64,000 nucleotides of DNA from Incurvaria masculella (GCA_946894095.1 OX335642.1:26609021-26673020), one strand, 5' to 3'. Shown: positions 46,188 to 57,171, counted from the stretch's first letter. Translations and numbers: made by a program. Notes: a model not told the origin generated them from the sequence alone.

Positions 46188-46913
46188 GTAACCGGCTCCG
46201 CTCGGGTTAGTGTCGGCTAAATTATTTCGTGGATAAAAAGTAGCAAACATGGCTGGTCCAGGATAATGTATCCATCTTCCAAATTTAATCAAGATCGTTT
46301 GAGCCGAAATAGCATGATTGAATGACAAACATCCAATTATACCCATTTAGAGCTTCGTTGACATTTGGTGGATATTAAAAAAAAAAGCATTTTCCGCCAG
46401 AACCTTTCTGCACATTTACATTGCTTATCTAGTAAGTAAGTAACATGCAACGTAGGTAAGTTTTGCGTGGACTCCAAACCCACAGCCAGCCTCAACATCG
46501 AAAATGGTAACCCATCCCGAACCTGACTGCTCCCAGAGATACTATACGTTGATAAAAACGCATAGCGATTTAGCGTGATGCCAATTAGTCCTAAAGCTGC
46601 GAGAAATACCAAGCCGTACTTCGGTACAATTAGTAAAAGTAAGCGCTGTAGTGAAGTAAAAGCTGAACTGAATTCTATTTAGCTTATCCTAATTCCCGGA
46701 TAGTTTAATGTACGTGTACTAAGTTTCATCTAATTCAGATAATCGGTTTAAGATTTATGGAGGAACATACATACATACATACAGAACTGATTTCTAAAAA
46801 ACTCGTCAATTTAGTTTTAATATCATACATTAAGTCTACAAACGAAGTATCTTAGAAAACAAAGCGACTTAGTCCATGAACAACCCTTACAGATTTATTA
46901 TTAGTATAGATAT
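46188..46913 (+). repeat. TACTAGCTGCGG repeat, copy 1
   Basis: Begins ACTAGCTGCGGTAACCGG and contains GTTAGTGTCGGCTAAATTATT, AATTTAATCAAGATCGTT, TTCGTTGACATTTGGTGG and TGGACTCCAAACCCACAGCC. It ends in an ACAT tandem run and TTATTAGTATAGAT. The layout resembles insect SINE or LINE-tail repeats that begin ACTAGC and end in a short tandem tail. It lacks the C-rich block of copies 2 and 3. Confidence 0.65.
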
Positions 46914-47644
46914 TAATATGTCCTTAGTTTTATGATCAACTGAGCAAACACTACTAAAAAATTGGATGCATTAGAAGTATTATTAATAAATGTAGTCTTA
47001 TATTATAATATATGTAATTAAAGTTAATAACATAAAAACAATAACCAAGTTATTAAGGCTATCAATGATACGTTATTTGAATTATCTTAAACTAACATTT
47101 TAAAAAAACAAGCGTGTACAATTAAGGGACCGGCGAAGCCTTAAAAGCACCCGCTAAACTTTCACCTGTATCCCGAGCTAGCTGAGTGTAACTCAAACAA
47201 CTGGAAGTTGACTTTAAGTACAGCTTAAACAATGACTAACAAGCGGATTTTGTAGAAAAGTTTCCTCGAGTTGGTGCTTCAAGAACGTTCGATGTTTCCT
47301 GAAGGTTATTTATGTAAGCAAACTGTGAGATGTAACATGTGAATTAAATTTATTTTGGATACTAATCACTTATTCGTATTTTGTGCGTTGTACATGCCAG
47401 TAATGCCAGCGTAACTGTTTGACGTAAAATGTTTGTATTTTCCCCAAGTTCTACAACTTTTTTTAAATATTCAGTGGTTCAAGCGATTGCCTTTGAAAAC
47501 TTATAAATTTATTATTTTATTAACTACATTAAATATAAAAAAAAAATTGATAATTTAAGAGAAGTTTTAATGAATAATTATCTCTTATGTAATAAAAATA
47601 GGAGCTGCTCCTTTTAAAATTGTATGTCCTTATATTATGAAAGG
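46914..47644. other. No gene recognised
   Basis: AT-rich spacer between copies of the TACTAGCTGCGG repeat, with nothing I can assign. Confidence 0.4.
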
Positions 47645-48592
47645 ACTAGCTGCGGTACCCGGCTCCGCTCGGGTTAGTGTCGGCTAAATTATTTCATGGA
47701 TAAAAAATAGCCCACATGACTGGTCCAAAATAGGGTCAAACTGGTCCAGGACAATGTATCCATCTACCAAATTTAATCAAGATCGTTCGAGCCGAAATAG
47801 CATGATTAAGTGAGTAACATCCAATAATTTCCATTTAGAGCTTCGTTGACATTTGGTGGCTATTTAAAAAAAAGCATTTGCCGCCAGAACCTTTCTGCAC
47901 TTGCACTGCAACATTGTTTACCTAGTAAGTAAGTAACGTGTAATGTAGGTAAGTTTTGCGTGGACTCCAATCCACAGCTAGCCTCAACATCGAAAACAGT
48001 AACCCATCTCGAACCTGACTGCTCCCAGAGATCCTATACATTGATAAAATACGCACATAAATCGGGTTAGTGGTTCGCAAGTTATAAGAATTTAACACTC
48101 TCTACTCACCCTTCAGGTAATGAAGCGTTATATTATGTAGCCTATAGGTTTTGAGTAGAATCAGGCTAGACGTAGATACAATCCGCATGTAAATCGAGAA
48201 ATTGGTTCTCAAGGATTTTGCCAAGTAGTCCTAAAGTTGCGGGAAATACCAAGCCGTACCCGCCCCCCCTCCCCGCACCCGCCCCCGTCGCACCGCCCGC
48301 CCCGCCCCCGGCCCCTCTCCCGCCGCCGCCCCCGCCCCCGGCCCCGCTCCCCCTGGTGTGAAGTAGCGCTACCGGCATCATTTTCGCAGCCCCATGAAAG
48401 TTCTAAAGCCCATGGGCACAATATCTTCATAAATTGTAGCCTATGTGTTATTCTGATGTATAAGCTATATTATTGTAAAGTTTCATTAAAATCCATTCAG
48501 TAGTTTTTACGTGAAAGAGTAACAAACATCCATCCATCCATCCATCCATCCATTATTACAAACTTTCCCCTTTATATTATTTACTAGCTGCG
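47645..48592 (+). repeat. TACTAGCTGCGG repeat, copy 2 with C-rich block
   Basis: 948 bp, directly followed by copy 3 and more than 95% alike by eye outside the C-rich part. Order: ACTAGCTGCGGTACCCGG head; CTAGCCTCAACATCGAAAAC; a C-rich block at 48258-48352; GTGTGAAGTAGCGCTACCGG; TTCATTAAAATCCATTCAGTAG; an ATCC tandem tail (48527-48551). The proline- and glycine-rich frames in the C-rich block are composition artefacts. Confidence 0.75.
48258..48352 (-). repeat. C-rich / G-rich low-complexity block
   Basis: About 95 bases of CCCGCCCC-type sequence in otherwise AT-rich DNA. The minus strand has many runs of three to five G separated by one or two bases, a pattern able to form G-quadruplexes. 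The equivalent block in copy 3 (49195-49262) is about 27 bases shorter, so it varies in length. Confidence 0.75.
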
Positions 48593-49495
48593 GTACCCGG
48601 CTCTGCTCGGGTTAGTGTCGGCTAAATTATTTCATGGATAAAAAGTATCCGACATGGCTGATTCAAAATAGGGTCAAACTGGTCCAGGACAATGTATCCA
48701 TCTACCAAATTTAATCAAGATCGTTCGAGATGAAATAGCATGATTTAATGAGAAACATCCAATAATTCCCATTTAGAGCTTCGTTGACATTTGGTGGCTA
48801 TTTAAAAAAAGCATTTGTCGCCAGAACCTTTCTGCACTTGCACTGCAACATTGTTTACCTAGTAAGTAAGTAACGTGTAATGTAGGTAAGTTTTGCGTGG
48901 ACTCCAACCCACAGCTAGCCTCAACATCGAAAACAGTAACCCATCTCGAACCTGACTGCTCCCAGAGATCCTATACATTGATAAAATACGCACATAAATC
49001 GTGTTAGTGGTTCGCAAGTTATAAGAATTTAACACTCTCTACTTACCCTTCAGGTAATGAAGCGTTATATTATGTAGCCTATAAGTTTTGAGTAGAATCA
49101 GGCTAGACGTAGATACAATCCGCATCTAAATCGAGTAATTGGTTCTCAAGGATTTTGCCAAGTAGTCCTAAAGTTGCGGGAAATACCATGCCGTACCCGC
49201 CCCCCCCTCCCCGCACCCGCCCCCGTCGCACCGCCCACCCCTCCCCCGGCCCCTCTCCCGCCGGTGTGAAGTAGCGCTACCGGCATCGTTTTCGCAGCCC
49301 CGTGAAAGTTCTAAAGCCCATGGGCACAATATGTTTATAAATTGTAGCCTATGTGTTATTCTGATGTATAAGCTATATTATTGTAAAGTTTCATTAAAAT
49401 CCATTCAGTAGTTTTTACGTGAAAGAGTAACAAACATCCATCCATCCATCCATCCATCCATCCATTATTACAAACATTCCCCTTTATAATATTTA
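48593..49495 (+). repeat. TACTAGCTGCGG repeat, copy 3
   Basis: Abuts copy 2 head to tail. Same order of blocks, a shorter C-rich block (49195-49262), and a slightly longer ATCC tandem tail (49436-49463), ending CCTTTATAATATTTATTAG. The tandem arrangement could come from insertion of one copy into the tail of another, or from unequal exchange. Confidence 0.75.
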
Positions 49496-49970
49496 TTAGA
49501 TTAGATTAGATTATCTTGTTACAATCAGCATTGATTAATAAATTGACAAATAATTACCCCTATAATTGGGTCAATATAAATAAAATATGAATAAATTATT
49601 ATAATTATAATTACATCACTTATACTCGTAGGAGCTATTGGAGGTCTAATCGAACATCTGTACGAAAATATGTTTTCTTTCTTCTTTTAATCATTTCAGC
49701 TGAATAATTATACATAATTATGAAATATGATTTCATTTTAAACAGAGAGTCCCTCCCGCAATGAAGACGCATTTACATATTCACTATTTGGAAATGATGC
49801 TTGGGTACAGTAGTGGAAGCAAATTTAGGGAAATGTGTATAATTTCAGTAGAAATGCTTTCCATTATAAAGTACGTGAAGTAGGGTGTCCAGACAAAGCG
49901 GATATTTTGGATAAGAGAGTGATTTAAAGTTGAAGAAACATTGTTTATTTAGATTTTCACTGTTGTTCGA

Positions 49971-50131
49971 CATAATACTTAATGTTTACGGTTGACTTCT
50001 GACTGGACGACGCGTCAGAGGTCCTCTAGGTCGCGCCGCGATCCTGATGATGTCCGCAACGTGGTGGACGAAACGTCGGAAAGAACTAAGCCCTGTTTAA
50101 CACTGTATATCCGTAAACATTAAGTATTATG
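49971..50131. mobile_element. 161-bp foldback with GC-rich centre
   Basis: 49971-49991 and 50111-50131 are perfect 21-base inverted repeats (CATAATACTTAATG...ACGG). The centre is GC-rich and includes CCTGATGATGTCCGCAACG and TGGACGAAACGTCGG, a phrase I have seen in insect repeats but cannot assign. Confidence 0.65.
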
Positions 50132-50359
50132 AAGAAACATTAGTAACAAAGTCATACAATCTAGAATGCTTAAGTGGTGAAATACTGACAAGTTTCTTTT
50201 AAATAGACGAATTTTTGTACCTGCTATGAAGTGGTTCATGCGAGATTGGTCATGTGGTCGGTAAGGTCAGGTGCGTAGGAACCGTAATCGAAAATCATGT
50301 ATAAATAAGATTTTTTATGTAATTTGACATGTATGTATGTTTTCCAAACTATATTTCAT

Positions 50360-50515
50360 GCCAAGAACTTCCTTATGTTGAATGGCTACATTAAACTTGA
50401 TGGAAAACACGGACAATAGCCACTTAGATGATCGTTCATTCAATGCGATATGGTACCAATGCGGACGAGATTGAGCCTACCGCCCGTAAGGCACACCTAC
50501 AGCTATGCGGAATTT
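50360..50515 (+). repeat. TTAGCC-family fragment
   Basis: Contains CATGCCAAGAACTTCCTTATG, GGAAAACACGGACAATAGCC, CGTTCATTCAATGCGATATGG. The 5' end with TTAGCC is missing. The frame at 50521-50748 that follows is not recognised. Confidence 0.6.
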
Positions 50516-51190
50516 GAACTGTGAAAGAATTGCGACAAGGGCGGGAAAACATGCAGTATTTTGGACCCCCACCAGAAGCTGGTGATTTCCTACTAAACAA
50601 AGCAACCAGACAGCATGCTATGATCGGACCACATGGCACACTAGCATCTCTGCCTACCCTTTGGAGGTACGGTGTAATGTTATTTAAGTACGTATATCGC
50701 ATAAAAAATGTTTCTTTGCAAATCCTTTTTTTCTTTCTTCAATTATGAAGTTATCTTCTAAGCTTCTTTCAGTTAACAACATCAAACACCCCAGAGCAGC
50801 CTCATACGTAGCCCGGCCCTTTTTCGAACCCAGCGGATGATCCCGGCGAATCTCGCAATCAGAGCCGATCGGCCCCCACAAAGGGCTCCAGCCAGGACAC
50901 GACAAAGGTGCCGGCGGGAGCGAGTAGGCGCTGTCAAAGCGCTGGATTTAATAATTCACGCAGGCTTGTAGCGGAGCCGCAAGGCGCTTTGATTTCGCGT
51001 CTCTACCTCATTACAGTCTGGGCGGGAATTGTATGGAGATGACTCGGGAAGGTTTTAGAACAAAAATGTGTGGGATCGTTGTTTCTCATGAGTAATAATT
51101 ATGACATCAAATTGACAAATCACTGTTGTGCGAACGAAAACTAAAATTAGTTTCAAATAGCCAGATGGCTGCTTTATGTCAGTCAGTCAG
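50516..51190. other. Unassigned, partly GC-rich
   Basis: 50805-51040 is GC-rich with no clear frame (73 residues minus at most). TCAG tandem repeats occur at 51178-51192, at the 3' edge of the RTE fragment, and might be its tail. Confidence 0.35.
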
Positions 51191-51639
51191 TCAGCGTGTT
51201 TGTGTCCACTGCTGGACATACGCCTCTCCAATTTTTCTCCAGTCCTCCCGGCCCTCAGCGGTACGGAAGCACTGCTTTCCGCCGACGCACTTGATGTCGT
51301 CGTCCCACCTGGCGGGTGGTCTTCCCATACTCCGTTTTCTTGTCCACGGCCGCCAGTGCAGGACACGGTTACTCCAACGGTCGTCGTCTTTTCGGCTGAC
51401 GTGACCAGTCATTTGAGCTTAGCCACCTGGTGTCCAATATCGAGTACTTTGGTGCGTCGGCGGATTGCCTCGTTACGCACCATATCCCGTAGCGATATTC
51501 CCACTCTCAGAGCGAATTTTAGCTTTCCGAAGGCAGCCCAACCCAGTTGAATCCGTCGCTCAACCTCCTTAGTAAGTCCTTGTCTACCAAGCCGCAGTAT
51601 TTGTCCGAGATATACGTACTCTTCAACCTGTTGTTCAAT
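51191..51639 (-). pseudogene. RTE-like LINE reverse-transcriptase C-terminus, decayed
   Basis: Minus-strand translation gives QVEEYVYLGQILRLGRQGLT, then ERRIQLGWAAFGKLKFAL, GISLRDMVRNEAIRRRTKV, and VAKLK followed by a stop. It resumes in another frame with MTGHVSRKDDDRW, KRSMGRPPARWDDDIK and WRKIGEAYVQQWT, ending at a TGA. These are the standard C-terminal motifs of RTE-clade ORF2 in Lepidoptera. A stretch between KLKFAL and GISLRD is deleted relative to intact elements, and a frameshift lies near 51412. It is a dead, 5'-truncated insertion. Confidence 0.85.
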
Positions 51640-53240
51640 GCTTTATGCTCCAATCCTAAATAAATTATATTATTTAATTTAATAAAAAAATATAATGATA
51701 TGACATGTAATGACAGTTAAATTTCTAATTATTGCATTCCTGCCCAGTCAATAAACATATAATTTTTATTTTATTGACAAGTAATAAAGATTATTTGTCA
51801 CACAGTGTGTATGCATAAACATATTTCAAGGACAATTTTTTAAATATATTTTTTACAAAAACCCGGTATGGGCGGCTGTGCGAAGAGACCAAAGCTGTTC
51901 AGAAAAGCCAAATCCACATCAACTCGCGAAACCACGCTCAGCGAGGTACCATTCTAACGGATTCGCGGACTATCGAACAGCTATTAAGTTGTTAAAATTA
52001 CGTTTGAAGACTCCCAGTTTGTAGGTTTGTGGAAAGACACCCAGTCAGCAGACAGTTCCATATCCTGGCGGTGTGACCGAGACATGATTTTGTGAAACGG
52101 TTCGTTCTCAAAAGTCCACAACCACAAGAGAGTGTTCTGACTCTCTGCGGCGGGTGCTAAGAATTTAGGTTGGATCCCCATCTAACCCATAAGAATATGA
52201 GATGCAAGTTCCACAGAGCAATGTTCATGCTAGTAGAACAAACAGACTGAGCGATCCTAAAAATCGTCAGTGGCTCAAGGACTCCAGGCCAACGGTGAAT
52301 TGTGGGTCACCAACCACACGGTCTGCTCGGTGCATTCCAATACGTGAATAGAGTATTCTAATACCGACCTAATCTGTGATTTGTAAAAAAGAAAGGAAAT
52401 GGAAATTTCCGGTAAAAGGAAATTTTAGGCTAATATCACGACTGAATCATATATTATATATCAATATATTAGCTATCCATATCCAGCTGCATGCAAAATC
52501 AGCTGCACTTCATTACAACTCGTTGAATCATTTTGTCATTTTGATAATGAAATGAGTGGACGAAATATGTATCATTTCGCATTGATGAATTAATGTATAG
52601 GAAAATACTATACGAGAGTACAACAAAAAAATCCTCTCCCATGCCTGTTTTAATATCATGATTTTGACAATTATAATCTGATTCTTATGTTGGACGGAAA
52701 TTTGTCGACTTCCATTAACATAAACGTTCATTTCTTCATAGGATCCTGACTTCAACGATCGAAATCGCAGGCCTCTCTACGAATTTTTTGTTCCGTTCTA
52801 GAACGTGAATTATGGATGGGCGGAGAGACAGCGTTAGGCATAATAATATGCAGATTGTGTCAAATTGTGACGGTGACTCCCTCTCTGCCGCCGCACTCCC
52901 TCCCCGCAGCAGACGGCAACCCCTTATCTCCTGTCACACTGAGCATAAGGCCTGCGTTAGTGGACGGGGATTATGATGACAGTTTGACGTAACTTTAAAA
53001 TTTTCAGGGGAAAGTCCTTATGAAAAAGATTTGCTATCCGACGTGGAAACACGCCAAATACTTAATTATTTTAATTGTAATTATGCTCTAGATGGTTTAT
53101 TTAAATTATTTTGTTAGCGGAACCAACATTAAAGTTCATCATTTTTTAATTTAAATCTTTGCAATTACAGTTAGATTATATCACATTGCTTTTTATTAGA
53201 AGTATAAATTGCTTGGTAGATTTGTTTTTCCTTTTAGTAG
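51640..53240. other. No gene recognised
   Basis: AT-rich with a GC-richer patch at 52870-52970. Frames of 65-75 residues on the minus strand have no recognised motif. Confidence 0.4.
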
Positions 53241-53487
53241 GGTCGATACCCAAAGGGTGCCATCTGGACCCTATTAACAATCATCCGCAGTCCGTCCGTC
53301 CTTCTGTCAGCGGGCTGTAGGTCATTAACCGTTTAAGGTAGAAAGCTGAAATTTAAACAGAATGGGTGTATTAATTTCTATTGCCGCTATAACAATAAAA
53401 AAAGTAAATGTTTTTTTTTTATAAAATATTGCACGATGTTACGGATTCCTTCATGTGCCAGTTCGACTCGTACTTGGCTGGTTATTT
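53241..53487 (+). repeat. ACCCAAAGGGT-family dispersed repeat
   Basis: Contains TACCCAAAGGGTGCCATC, GACCCTATTAACAATC, GTCCGTCCGTCC, GGGCTGTAGGTCATTAACCG, TTGCCGCTATAACAATAAA and TTCGACTCGTACTTGGCTGG in the order I know from this common lepidopteran repeat. Non-coding. Confidence 0.75.
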
Positions 53488-53938
53488 ATAGCATAGCTGT
53501 GTCTGCAGTTTTTAGACACAGGTACAGCTATGATTTTCTAACATTCATCTATTCATATCAATTAAATTAACAGTTTATATTTTACCACATTATTAGTTTA
53601 TGAAAACATTGAAATATAATACAAATCGATGTAAGATAATAACTTATATTTGCATTGCATTGATATTAAATAAACACTTTACAGCACATTGTCGTGCATT
53701 AATTTTATAAGCATATAAGCATATAAGCATATAACAAACATTGAAATGAAAAAAAAAATATTTTTTTTTTTTAATTTCCATTTACGTATTTAGCTTTTAA
53801 TTTAGAAGTTTAGGAAGAAGGACTTAAGGTTTTCAATGTCACGTCATGCATAATACATGCATGATTATAATTAAAATTTTGCTTGTTTCAGGTATTCATT
53901 CAATTTCCATGGGTGGACGCATTATATCTCAGGCATTA
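53488..53938. other. AT-rich spacer
   Basis: No gene or family seen. A 10-base motif (GCATATAA-type) is tandemly repeated three times near 53709-53735. Confidence 0.4.
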
Positions 53939-53942
53939 GTGT
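53939..53942. repeat. Target-site duplication, left (GTGT)
   Basis: GTGT precedes the first LTR and is repeated at 54907-54910 after the second. It is four bases long and low in information, but placed exactly at TG...CA termini. Confidence 0.65.
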
Positions 53943-54183
53943 TGTAGCGACCTAGCGCCCTCTACTGAGAGCTGCTAGTTTCGCATGCCACAAATGCAAC
54001 CAACAGATGCAATAGAAGCTAGTTAACATGGCGGGCGCTAGATGGCTACCAGCCAGACACTATATCGCACTAACGAAGTTTCCCAGCGAGATAACACATA
54101 TACAACATTCAAATCACGACTAAGGGAGAGCAGCTGCGCAGCCGTGGGTCTCAAGACCTGACCCACCTTTTCATCTCTCCACA
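53943..54183 (+). repeat. 5' LTR of the TRIM-like element
   Basis: 241 bp from TGTAGCGACC to CTCTCCACA. No AATAAA signal is visible. The last bases (pyrimidine-rich, then CCACAG with the following G) resemble a 3' splice site. Confidence 0.88.
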
Positions 54184-54184
54184 G

Positions 54185-54202
54185 TGGTGACCCCGACGTG
54201 AT
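54185..54202 (+). other. Primer-binding site, tRNA-Trp type
   Basis: Beginning one base after the LTR, 18 bases starting TGGTGACCCCGACGTG are complementary to the 3' end of tRNA-Trp (CCA anticodon) including CCA. As I recall, the same site is used by avian alpharetroviruses. Confidence 0.8.
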
Positions 54203-54328
54203 CCAGCATCCCGACGTGATTCAGGAACAACAACCACGCCTCCTCTAGTCACAACAAGGTATACTTCAGCAGTCACGACAGTTGCTACCGGCCTCCCACC
54301 AGCGGGTCTCACCGGTAGTAACTCAAGC

Positions 54329-54670
54329 ATGTCGTCATCCAGCATCACTCCAACCCAGCAGAAGAAAATCAGCACCATCGTCCTAAGTAGGTGTATCGAT
54401 ACGCCAACTAGGACGCCGGTAACATCATCACCTCCAGCAGCCGTCGCCCAGCATCACGACCGACTCACCGCGTCGCACTGGGCACCTCCGGCAGCCGTCA
54501 CCCAGCATCACGACCGACTCACCGCGTCGCACTGGGCACCTCCGGCGCTCCGTCATCCAGCACCACGACCAACTCACCGCGTCACACTGGACACTGACGA
54601 CCAGCACCGAAACCAGCAGCAACATCGTCTTCATGGCAACTTGCCATTCGACTGGGGGAAAGTGATGTAG
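54329..54670 (+). CDS. Short frame inside the TRIM, doubtful protein
   Basis: A 113-residue frame from ATG, running across the tandem repeats and ending just inside the 3' LTR. It contains an 18-residue unit (AVTQHHDRLTASHWAPP) repeated about three times because the DNA repeat is 54 bp, a multiple of three. There is no Gag, zinc-knuckle or enzymatic motif. It could be a remnant of a gag 5' end, or simply an open stretch in GC-rich DNA. I lean towards non-coding. Confidence 0.25.
   Translation: MSSSSITPTQQKKISTIVLSRCIDTPTRTPVTSSPPAAVAQHHDRLTASHWAPPAAVTQHHDRLTASHWAPPALRHPAPRPTHRVTLDTDDQHRNQQQHRLHGNLPFDWGKVM
54438..54596 (+). repeat. 54-bp tandem repeat, three units
   Basis: Units at 54438-54491, 54492-54545 and 54546-54596 share CCAGCATCACGACCGACTC and CGCGTCGCACTGG. 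The first two are nearly identical and the third is diverged. The TRIM interior seems to have grown by duplication. Confidence 0.85.
54652..54665 (+). other. Polypurine tract of the TRIM
   Basis: GGGGGAAAG followed by TGA lies immediately before the TG of the 3' LTR, the position required for plus-strand priming. Confidence 0.65.
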
Positions 54671-54906
54671 CGACCTAGCGCCCTCTACTGAGAGCTGCTA
54701 GTTTCGCATGCCACAAATGCAACCAACAGATGCAATAGAAGCTAGTTAACATGGCGGGCGCTAGATGGCTACCAGCCAGACACTATATCGCACTAACGAA
54801 GTTTCCCAGCGAGATAACACATATACAACATTCAAATCACGACTAGAGGAGAGCAGCTGCGCAGCCGTGGGTCTCAAGACCTGACCCACCTTTTCATCTC
54901 TCCACA
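54666..54906 (+). repeat. 3' LTR of the TRIM-like element
   Basis: 241 bp, differing from the 5' LTR only by TAGAGG in place of TAAGGG in the part near 54848. Followed by the GTGT duplication. Confidence 0.88.
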
Positions 54907-54910
54907 GTGT

Positions 54911-56479
54911 GTAAAACATTAAAAAAATCTTAGGTCGATGAAGGTGTATATTTTAGTTATAAGACTCTTACAGACATACATTAATTACTAACGAAGACAT
55001 AGCCAGGAACACGTGAAATGAGTACCTACCTACCTACGGCTTCGAGCATCTAGGAACAGAGAATCTAGTTTAGTTTTATTTTATTTTATTAATTCACTAT
55101 GTGTACTCAAGCTGCAAAAAAAAAATTGATAAAAAAAATCTATTAATTCTATTAATTTAAATATAAATCGTGGAATTAAGAGACCGTGCCCACAAAAACC
55201 AAAAAAGTTAGAGATGGGTTAAAAAAATATGATAAATTTTTTTTCATATTTACTTATTAATATGGATCATACCTATTGCCTCAAATGCATAATATAATTA
55301 CAGTGAATTCATGTGTCTAAAAATAAATGTTACGATTTACTTGGTTAACTGTACTGCAAATGATGTTTGATTCATTAGTGAGCTGGCTGTTTGAAGTGCA
55401 CTCTTAAATGCAATACGATGCAATCGACGCCTCCAATCAAATCGCTCGATCATTTGCTTTGAGTCTGTTTCGTCTCATCAGTGCTCTCGTTACGCAGCAC
55501 TCAATCCGAATCAACATGGCGAAGTGAGATATAAAACGTTGAAATGAAGAATTTTTTTTTACGTATTACACTCACTTAGATAAAAATACCGGTTAAAATA
55601 CGTATTCGGCGTATCTTTTTAACCCATCGACGTATTCAGTAATAAATGCCCGCACGTTTTAGTGATAATACAATGACGGTAGCGCCAGACTCCGGGATAC
55701 GCATCATATATCGTTGCAATAAACGGCGTCCTGTGATGTTCTTACGTGCCATTGGAACTCGAGAACATCAGAAGTTAGGGGATTCATAAGCGAGCTAACT
55801 ATCAGGAGCTACCTGAATTGTATTATCACTAAAACGAGACTACGCTGCCGCTATACGAGTGAGCTTCCGTCGCCACCCGTCCTTCCGTACTAGATGATCT
55901 CAATTTAGGCATTTTTGTGTGTAAACTATTAATAAAACTAAATGATGTAACTATTTTTTACATTATCTTACTGAGTGCGGCAATGTCGGTAGTTGCCATA
56001 GAATACACACACGCCATATAACACACACACACTCATTAGATACTCGCAATTAGCTAGCTACTCACTCGTTCAGCCACTCCGTCGCCATATAAATGTGTGC
56101 GTTCGTCGAGTGCAGCCCAGTAGCGCAAGAGACGTCGCGCGGATCGTTTCAATGGATGCGCGGATCGCTGGCTGGGCGTGTTGCGTAATTAATTTGCGGG
56201 TGACAACAAGGCGACTATGATACGCCGTCCATGAAGTAAAGATGTACATAGAGTAAATCATTATTTAAAATTCTGAACACTAAGTTTCAGATATTGTCAG
56301 AAGTTAAATGTGGCATATTAGCTATCGTATTAGCTTAATTATTTGCTTAGTCTTCGTTTAACAGTTTCGAATTTCATAATTAAGATCATAAATGGTATTT
56401 AATAGGACCTTTACGTGTAAGCGGGTATTTCAATTTCCAAAATCCGTCTATTTTCCTATCCGTACATGCCAAATGTTTG
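54911..56479. other. No gene recognised
   Basis: Mixed DNA. 55380-55560 and 56060-56240 are less AT-rich and might hide short exons, but no frame exceeds 63 residues and no motif is visible. Confidence 0.35.
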
Positions 56480-56566
56480 TAGGTAGAGAATGACCTTGGC
56501 CATTAAGCCCGCCTTTTGAAACCATTGTTAGGTGTGCAATAAACAATTGTATTATTACTATTATTA
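56480..56566 (+). repeat. 3' tail of a non-LTR retrotransposon
   Basis: GACCTTGGCCATTAAGCCCG, CCTTTTGAAACC, GTGTGCAATAAACAATTG and a run of ATT units. This is the same pattern as the minus-strand tail at 31462-31605. No coding part is attached. Confidence 0.55.
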
Positions 56567-57171
56567 TCGGATTTGAGCAAAAGTCGCCGATGACTTTGGT
56601 TAATAATTTATTAAATTTTAATTTCCCGTACTAAAGTAATAGTAGATAATAGGGGTGAATACAAGTTGAAAATACATATACAATACAAATATGGTGCCCT
56701 TATAAATTTTTTAAGCACGCTTATTTAATTATTTTGAGCAGAGTTCATCGTTTGCCTGATCCTCACCTCTTGGTCGTTTTCTGCTTCATGTAGCGGGTCC
56801 TTGGATCCGCTATCTGGGACAACCTTAATTATGGCTGCCGAGGACTGCTGGGACTTGAAACATAGCAACACATACGATGTTAATATTTTAACCTATTCCC
56901 TGTTTCACCCTTACCGGGAGGGTTTCATGAAAACAGCGTTTGTTTTGTGGTTAACAGCACACTTCAGAGAATATTAAATTGAAGTGCGGAGGGGACTGAG
57001 GCTTAACTTCTCATGTTTCGTACAATAAAAATGTAGCAAACGTAAAATATTACATTTAAATGTAGCTTTATCTTAAAACTTGTTCTATAGTTGTTCAAAA
57101 GTTGATCTAGAGTCGAAGGATAGGAACCATTTCCACTTGAATGTCTGAGCATGATTTTCCTGTGCTTTTTA
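56567..57171. other. No gene recognised
   Basis: AT-rich DNA with no assigned repeat. Confidence 0.35.

Larger units (their letters stand above)
53943..54906 (+). mobile_element. TRIM-like miniature LTR retrotransposon
   Basis: 964 bp: LTR 53943-54183, interior 54184-54665, LTR 54666-54906. The LTRs differ at only two adjacent positions near 54121, so the insertion is fairly recent. It has a tRNA-Trp-type primer-binding site and a purine tract but no protease, reverse transcriptase or integrase, so it must use enzymes of an autonomous element. The superfamily (Ty3/Gypsy, Copia or BEL) cannot be read from so little sequence. Confidence 0.88.

Noticed and set aside
48166..48503. Gly/Arg-rich and Pro/Arg-rich frames of 71-88 residues
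   Set aside because: They come from the C-rich low-complexity block. The copy at 49195 has a different length and does not keep the frames.
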